Shown: piece by piece, positions 30,035 through 33,309 of the stretch
Position numbering within the stretch: position 1 is the stretch's first letter
How the letters are laid out: every line of letters starts with the position of its first letter
Source: Rhabdothermincola sp036846205
GTDB lineage: Bacteria; Actinomycetota; Acidimicrobiia; Acidimicrobiales; Acidimicrobilacustridaceae
Reading direction: 5' to 3'
DNA: 33,309 nt
Assembly: GCF_036846205.1 (NCBI RefSeq)
Contig: NZ_DAIUCK010000024.1
Coordinates: forward strand, 1-33,309
Notes under the pieces: model-generated
What the model was told of the DNA's origin: nothing
The model's database searches: none
Seen by the model: the letters and a program-made list of their open reading frames with translations, nothing else
Made by a program: the position numbers and the translations under genes

Positions 30035-31414
30035 GTGGAGCAGCTCGATGCTGACGTAGTGGTGGTGGGAGCCGGTCTGGCCGGCCTGTCGGCGGCCCGG
30101 CGGCTTCACCGCTCGGGCCGGGAAGTCCTGGTGGTGGAGGCCCGTGACCGGGTCGGCGGTCGCACGCTCTCCCGGGACGTCGGAGACGGCGTCGTGCTCG
30201 ACCTCGGGGGCCAGTGGGTGGGACCGGGACAGGATCGGGTGTTGGCCCTGGTGGCCGAGCTCGGCCTGTCGAGCTTCCCCACCTGGACCTCCGGCGACAG
30301 CCTGGCGGGGATCGGGCCCAGCCTGGGCCGCTACCGCGGATCGGTACCGAAGCTGCCCCCGCACGTCCTGGCCGATGCCCTGCAGGCCCAGCTGCGGCTC
30401 GACCGCCTCGCCCGCAAGGTGCCCCTCGACCGGCCCTGGGATGCACCGAAGGCCCCAGTCTGGGACTCGATGACTTTCGAGTCCTGGATCCGGCGCAGCG
30501 CCCGCACCGCTGGAGGGCGCGAGTACTTCCGCATCATCGCCGACGCCGTCTTCGCGGCTGATGCCTCGTCCTTCTCCCTGCTGCACGCGCTGGCGTACAT
30601 CCACGCTGGCCAGGGGGTGGACCGGCTCATCGGCACCCGGGGCGGCGCGCAACAGGACCGGCTCGACGGTGGCGCGCAGCAGCTCGCGATCGGGTTGGCC
30701 ACCGAGCTGGGTGAGCGGGTCCGACTCGGTCACCCTGTGCGCCGCATCGATCACGGGACGGACGCCGGCCCGGGTGGCGGCGTGCGGGTGGTGGCCGACG
30801 GTCTCGCCGTGCGGGCCCGCCGAGCGATCGTCGCGGTGCCGCCGACGCTGGCCGGGCGCGTCGCCTACGCACCACCGCTGCCGGCCGATCGTGACCTGCT
30901 CACTCAGCGGATGCCCGCCGGCGCGGTGATCAAGTGCCAGGTTCTCTACGACGAGCCGTTCTGGCGGCACGACGGACTCAACGGCCAGGTCGCCACCAGC
31001 CAACCCCCGGTGAAGGTGACGTTCGACAACTCGCCGCCGGGGGGAAGTCCGGGAGTGTTGCTCGCCTTCGTCGAGGGCCGCGCCGCGGTGGAGCTCGGCC
31101 GGGTCTCCCCGGCCGAGCTGCAGGCCAAGGTGGTGGAGTCGCTGGCGCGCTTCTTCGGTGATCGGGCTCGGCGCACGGTCGAGTTCGTCGCGCACGACTG
31201 GCAGGCGGAGGAGTGGACTCGCGGTTGTTACGGGGCCCATCTCCCGCCAGGGGTGCTCACCCAGTTCGGGCCGGCGCTGCGCCGGCCGGTGGGTCCGATC
31301 CACTGGGCCGGCACCGAGACCGCGCTGGTGTGGACGGGCTACATGGATGGGGCCATCGAATCCGGCGAGCGGGCAGTGCGGGAGGTGGAGGCGCAGCTCG
31401 CTCGCACCACCTGA
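30035..31414 (+). CDS. Monoamine oxidase-like flavoprotein
   Basis: This 459-residue enzyme has an N-terminal FAD-binding fold (DVVVVGAGLAGLSAARRL, then VVEARDRVGGRT) and GGQWVGPGQDRVLAL. Near the C-terminus it carries TRGCYGAHLPPGVLTQFG, then GPIHWAGTETALVWTGYMDG and GAIESGERAVREV. These match mammalian MAO A/B, where the Cys of GGCY is covalently bound to FAD; here the equivalent is Cys398 (MAO B Cys397). It would oxidise a primary amine to an aldehyde with release of H2O2. The start is GTG 30035. The substrate is unknown. It converges on the SDR gene with only 9 bp between stops. Confidence 0.92.
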   Translation: MEQLDADVVVVGAGLAGLSAARRLHRSGREVLVVEARDRVGGRTLSRDVGDGVVLDLGGQWVGPGQDRVLALVAELGLSSFPTWTSGDSLAGIGPSLGRYRGSVPKLPPHVLADALQAQLRLDRLARKVPLDRPWDAPKAPVWDSMTFESWIRRSARTAGGREYFRIIADAVFAADASSFSLLHALAYIHAGQGVDRLIGTRGGAQQDRLDGGAQQLAIGLATELGERVRLGHPVRRIDHGTDAGPGGGVRVVADGLAVRARRAIVAVPPTLAGRVAYAPPLPADRDLLTQRMPAGAVIKCQVLYDEPFWRHDGLNGQVATSQPPVKVTFDNSPPGGSPGVLLAFVEGRAAVELGRVSPAELQAKVVESLARFFGDRARRTVEFVAHDWQAEEWTRGCYGAHLPPGVLTQFGPALRRPVGPIHWAGTETALVWTGYMDGAIESGERAVREVEAQLARTT

Positions 31415-31423
31415 GGACGAGGG

Positions 31424-32212
31424 TCAGAGATCCGGCAGGCCCAGATCGAAGTTCGGGGTCTCGATGCCACCGTCCACCTCCAGGACCTTGCCCGTCAGGT
31501 AGGAGCCAGCCGCGCTGGCCAGGTAGAGCACGGCCAGCGCGATGTCCTCCGGCTCACCGAGGCGTTTGAGCGGGGTCTTGGCGATCATGGCGTCGCGCAG
31601 CTCATCATTGGTGAGTACCACCTCGAGGGCCGACGTGGCGGTGGAGCCGACAGCCACCGCATTGACCCGGATCCGGGGCGCGAGATCGGCCGCCATCAAC
31701 CGGGTGAGGTGTGCCAGCGCAGCCTTCGCGGTGCCGTAGGCGGCGAACCCGCGAGCGGTCAGCCGGCCCATCGCCGAGGAGATGTTCACCACGGAACCGC
31801 CGCCAGCCGCGAGCATGTGCGGCACCGCCAGCTTGGTGAGGGTGAACGCGGTGCTGACGTTGAAGTGGAACGCGGACTCGAGGAATCGCTCGGAGGTGTC
31901 GAGCAGGGCCCGGGGCTCGGTCCCGCCGGCGTTGTTGACCACGATGTCGACCCGGCCGAGCTCAGCGATCGCGGCATCGACGACCCCGCTGAGGGTGGAG
32001 GTGTCGCTCACGTCGGCGGGAACCACGACGGCGCGCCGGCCGAGGGCGCTCACCTCTGCGGCAACCTCGTCGAGCTGGGATTCGGTGCGGGCGGTGAGCA
32101 CCACGTCGGCCCCCTGTTCGGCCAGAGCGAGGGCACAGGCCCTGCCGATTCCTCGGCCGGCACCGGTGATGATGGCGGCGTGGTCCTCGAGACGGAAGCG
32201 ATCCAGCAGCAT
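31424..32212 (-). CDS. Short-chain dehydrogenase/reductase
   Basis: This 262-residue classical SDR has the cofactor motif TGAGRGIG (16-23), NNAG (93-96), and the catalytic Ser146, Tyr159 and Lys163 (NISSAMGR...AAYGTAKAAL). The C-terminus GKVLEVDGGIETPNFDLGLP is the normal SDR end. It is an NAD(P)-dependent oxidoreductase, possibly for a 3-oxoacyl, steroid or other carbonyl substrate; specificity cannot be assigned. ATG 32212 is preceded by a -10-like TAGCGT. Confidence 0.93.
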   Translation of the reverse strand: MLLDRFRLEDHAAIITGAGRGIGRACALALAEQGADVVLTARTESQLDEVAAEVSALGRRAVVVPADVSDTSTLSGVVDAAIAELGRVDIVVNNAGGTEPRALLDTSERFLESAFHFNVSTAFTLTKLAVPHMLAAGGGSVVNISSAMGRLTARGFAAYGTAKAALAHLTRLMAADLAPRIRVNAVAVGSTATSALEVVLTNDELRDAMIAKTPLKRLGEPEDIALAVLYLASAAGSYLTGKVLEVDGGIETPNFDLGLPDL

Positions 32213-32218
32213 GGCCGC

Positions 32219-32224
32219 ACGCTA
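32219..32224 (-). promoter_or_regulatory. Possible -10 box of a leaderless SDR promoter
   Basis: On the minus strand TAGCGT lies exactly 6 nt before ATG 32212, with no ribosome-binding site in the spacer. Confidence 0.4.
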
Positions 32225-32334
32225 GTGGAGGGCGGCGCCCCGCTCCGCCGGTGCGGGCCGAACCGGCGCGCCCCCCACGCTCGTGATGCCTGGTGGTGAC
32301 CGGCTCAACCCTTCCCCCGGAGATGCCGATGAAC

Positions 32335-32363
32335 TAGCTTAAGACGACCTGCGGGCGGGTCGT
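32335..32363 (+). promoter_or_regulatory. Possible promoter and leader hairpin before the secreted coiled-coil gene
   Basis: TAGCTT (32335-32340) fits a -10 box and is followed by an inverted repeat ACGACC (32344-32349) / GGTCGT (32358-32363) with an 8-nt loop. The 217-bp gap (32213-32429) otherwise holds nothing recognisable; I looked for a c-di-AMP (ydaO-type) riboswitch and did not find its conserved blocks. Confidence 0.3.
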
Positions 32364-32429
32364 GGGCCGTGCTTCGTGGCGCACGAGGGGTTGCTCTCTC
32401 CGGTCGAGTGCGAGCACGAGGAGGAAGCG

Positions 32430-33309
32430 ATGCCGCCACGCCCCCAGGCGAACCGGCCTGTGTCGCGGACCTCCCGCGTGCGGCGCAGCCCGTTGGTGAT
32501 GGTGGGCGTGCTCGTGGGCGTCCTGATCACGACCCCGGTGGCGCCCTCGCCGGCCGCAGCCCGAAGCGCGGATGCGGCGAGCGAGCGGGAACGGGTACGC
32601 AGCCAGCGGGCCGAGCTCGCGCTGCAGATCGACACCCTCCAGGCCGACGATGCGGCCATCGATCGGGCTCTGCGCGACATCGAGGCCAATGTGAGAGCCG
32701 AACAGGTCCGGCTGGCTGATGCCCGCCGGAACGCAGACGAAGCGGTGAAACGGTGGTGGGAGGCGCAGGCCTCCGCCGACCGGAAAGCCGAGGAGGTCGA
32801 CGCCCTTCGGTCCCGCATGGCCCAGGTGGCGGTCGAGGCCTACGTCGAGCCGCCGGGGCATGACCTCCTCGACCGTCTCAAGGCCGACACCGCCACCCAG
32901 GCCGCAGAGAAGGAAGCGCTGCTCTCGGCCCGAGCGGTGCGCGCCAGCGATCTGATCGACCAGTTGCGGGCTGCCCAACGTGAGCTCGAGCAGGAGCAGC
33001 GCGCCGCCGAGCAGGCCAAGGCCGAAGCCGAGGAGCAGGCGGCGGACGCCGAGCGCCGGCTCGCCGACTACGAAGCGGCACGTGCCCGCCAGCAGCAGTT
33101 CGCGGCCGGTCTCGATGAGCGCCTGAGCGCCAAGCTCGCCGAGGCCGACGCGCTGGCGGCGATCGACGCGGAGCTCGCAGCCCGGATCCGGGCGGAACAG
33201 CTGGCGCTGGCGGAACGCCTGCGGGCCAGCAACCCCGAGCCCACGCCGCCCTCGAACCCGGGCGGGCCCCCACCGCAGCCGCCGGGCCCGACCCCGCCGA
33301 GCACGACTC
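32430..33309 (+). CDS. Secreted coiled-coil protein, probably the N-terminus of a peptidoglycan hydrolase or its activator (3' partial)
   Basis: The frame starts at ATG 32430, after GAGGAGGAA, and runs off the window end (293 codons). The N-terminus is basic, followed by SPLVMVGVLVGVLITTPVAP and SPAAA, a signal peptide. From about residue 50 to 270 it is a continuous coiled coil rich in Ala, Glu, Arg, Gln and Leu (RSQRAELALQIDTLQADDAA, AEEQAADAERRLADYEAARA). A Pro-rich linker (NPEPTPPSNPGGPPPQPPGP) then begins. This matches PcsB/EnvC/RipC-like proteins whose coiled coil precedes a cell-wall hydrolase or LytM domain, but that domain is outside the window, so the enzymatic class is not shown. 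Confidence 0.8.
   Translation, partial: MPPRPQANRPVSRTSRVRRSPLVMVGVLVGVLITTPVAPSPAAARSADAASERERVRSQRAELALQIDTLQADDAAIDRALRDIEANVRAEQVRLADARRNADEAVKRWWEAQASADRKAEEVDALRSRMAQVAVEAYVEPPGHDLLDRLKADTATQAAEKEALLSARAVRASDLIDQLRAAQRELEQEQRAAEQAKAEAEEQAADAERRLADYEAARARQQQFAAGLDERLSAKLAEADALAAIDAELAARIRAEQLALAERLRASNPEPTPPSNPGGPPPQPPGPTPPSTT

Noticed and set aside
28784..31303. An 839-codon open frame on the minus strand
   Set aside because: It is opposite the membrane-protein gene and the MAO-like gene, composed mostly of Arg, His, Pro and Gly, and without motifs. The plus-strand products have clear domains.
32213..32429. A c-di-AMP (ydaO-type) riboswitch before the secreted coiled-coil gene
   Set aside because: Such riboswitches often precede actinobacterial cell-wall hydrolases, but the conserved blocks are not found here; only a small hairpin is seen.
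1..33309. Mobile elements, CRISPR arrays, toxin-antitoxin or defence genes
   Set aside because: No transposase, integrase, spaced direct-repeat array or defence-type domain was recognised; the gene order is typical core chromosome.

Overview
This is a high-GC actinobacterial chromosome segment centred on the replication origin. The gene order parB-parA-rsmG-jag-yidC-yidD-rnpA-rpmH // dnaA-dnaN-recF-DUF721-gyrB-gyrA, with trxB-trxA-cwlM on one flank and a TadE-like gene, DUF3566 and tRNA-Ile on the other, is the classic actinobacterial origin neighbourhood. The protein style (ParA with a long disordered N-terminus, a CwlM-like pseudo-amidase, a MAO-like flavoenzyme, a YcnI/CopCD copper module) and the very GC-rich third positions suggest a deep actinobacterial lineage, perhaps Acidimicrobiia-like. 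That placement is an inference from style, not from a database comparison.

Layout. 1-3543 (+): the end of a membrane-anchored probable anti-sigma-like protein, a small two-TM protein, thioredoxin reductase and thioredoxin, and a CwlM-type cell-wall regulator. 3544-3667: a convergent gap with a strong hairpin. 3668-9171 (-): parB, parA (with a parS site just upstream), rsmG, jag, yidC, yidD, rnpA, rpmH; the membrane-insertion and RNase P part is tightly packed with 1-4 nt overlaps. 9172-9609: divergent promoter region with DnaA-box-like sites. 9610-18561 (+): dnaA, the dnaA-dnaN gap (best oriC candidate, with DnaA-box-like sites and a DnaA-trio-like tract), dnaN, recF, DUF721, gyrB, gyrA. 18640-20999 (+): TadE-like protein, DUF3566 protein, tRNA-Ile(GAT), a 45-aa membrane peptide, and a saccharopine-dehydrogenase-like oxidoreductase. 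21196-22041 (+): a FliA/WhiG-type sigma factor with a sigma-28-like promoter in front of it. 22108-25419 (-): YcnI-like and CopCD copper proteins and an inositol-monophosphatase/HisN-like phosphatase. 25471-29995 (+): cytochrome P450, zinc alcohol dehydrogenase, 2TM-domain protein, and a large polytopic membrane protein broken by an in-frame TAG. 30035-31414 (+) MAO-like flavoprotein; 31424-32212 (-) SDR; 32430-end (+) N-terminal part of a secreted coiled-coil protein.

Most of the window is core replication, segregation, envelope and redox machinery. No mobile element, CRISPR array or defence system was seen. The observations most worth checking are the rnpA/rpmH overlap (probable CTG start at 9040, or a Thermus-like long overlapping rnpA from 9190), the DnaA-trio-like tract, repeated promoter-like -10 boxes exactly 6 nt upstream of start codons (leaderless transcription), the amber-interrupted membrane gene, the catalytically dead CwlM, and the putative self-directed sigma-28-type promoter.
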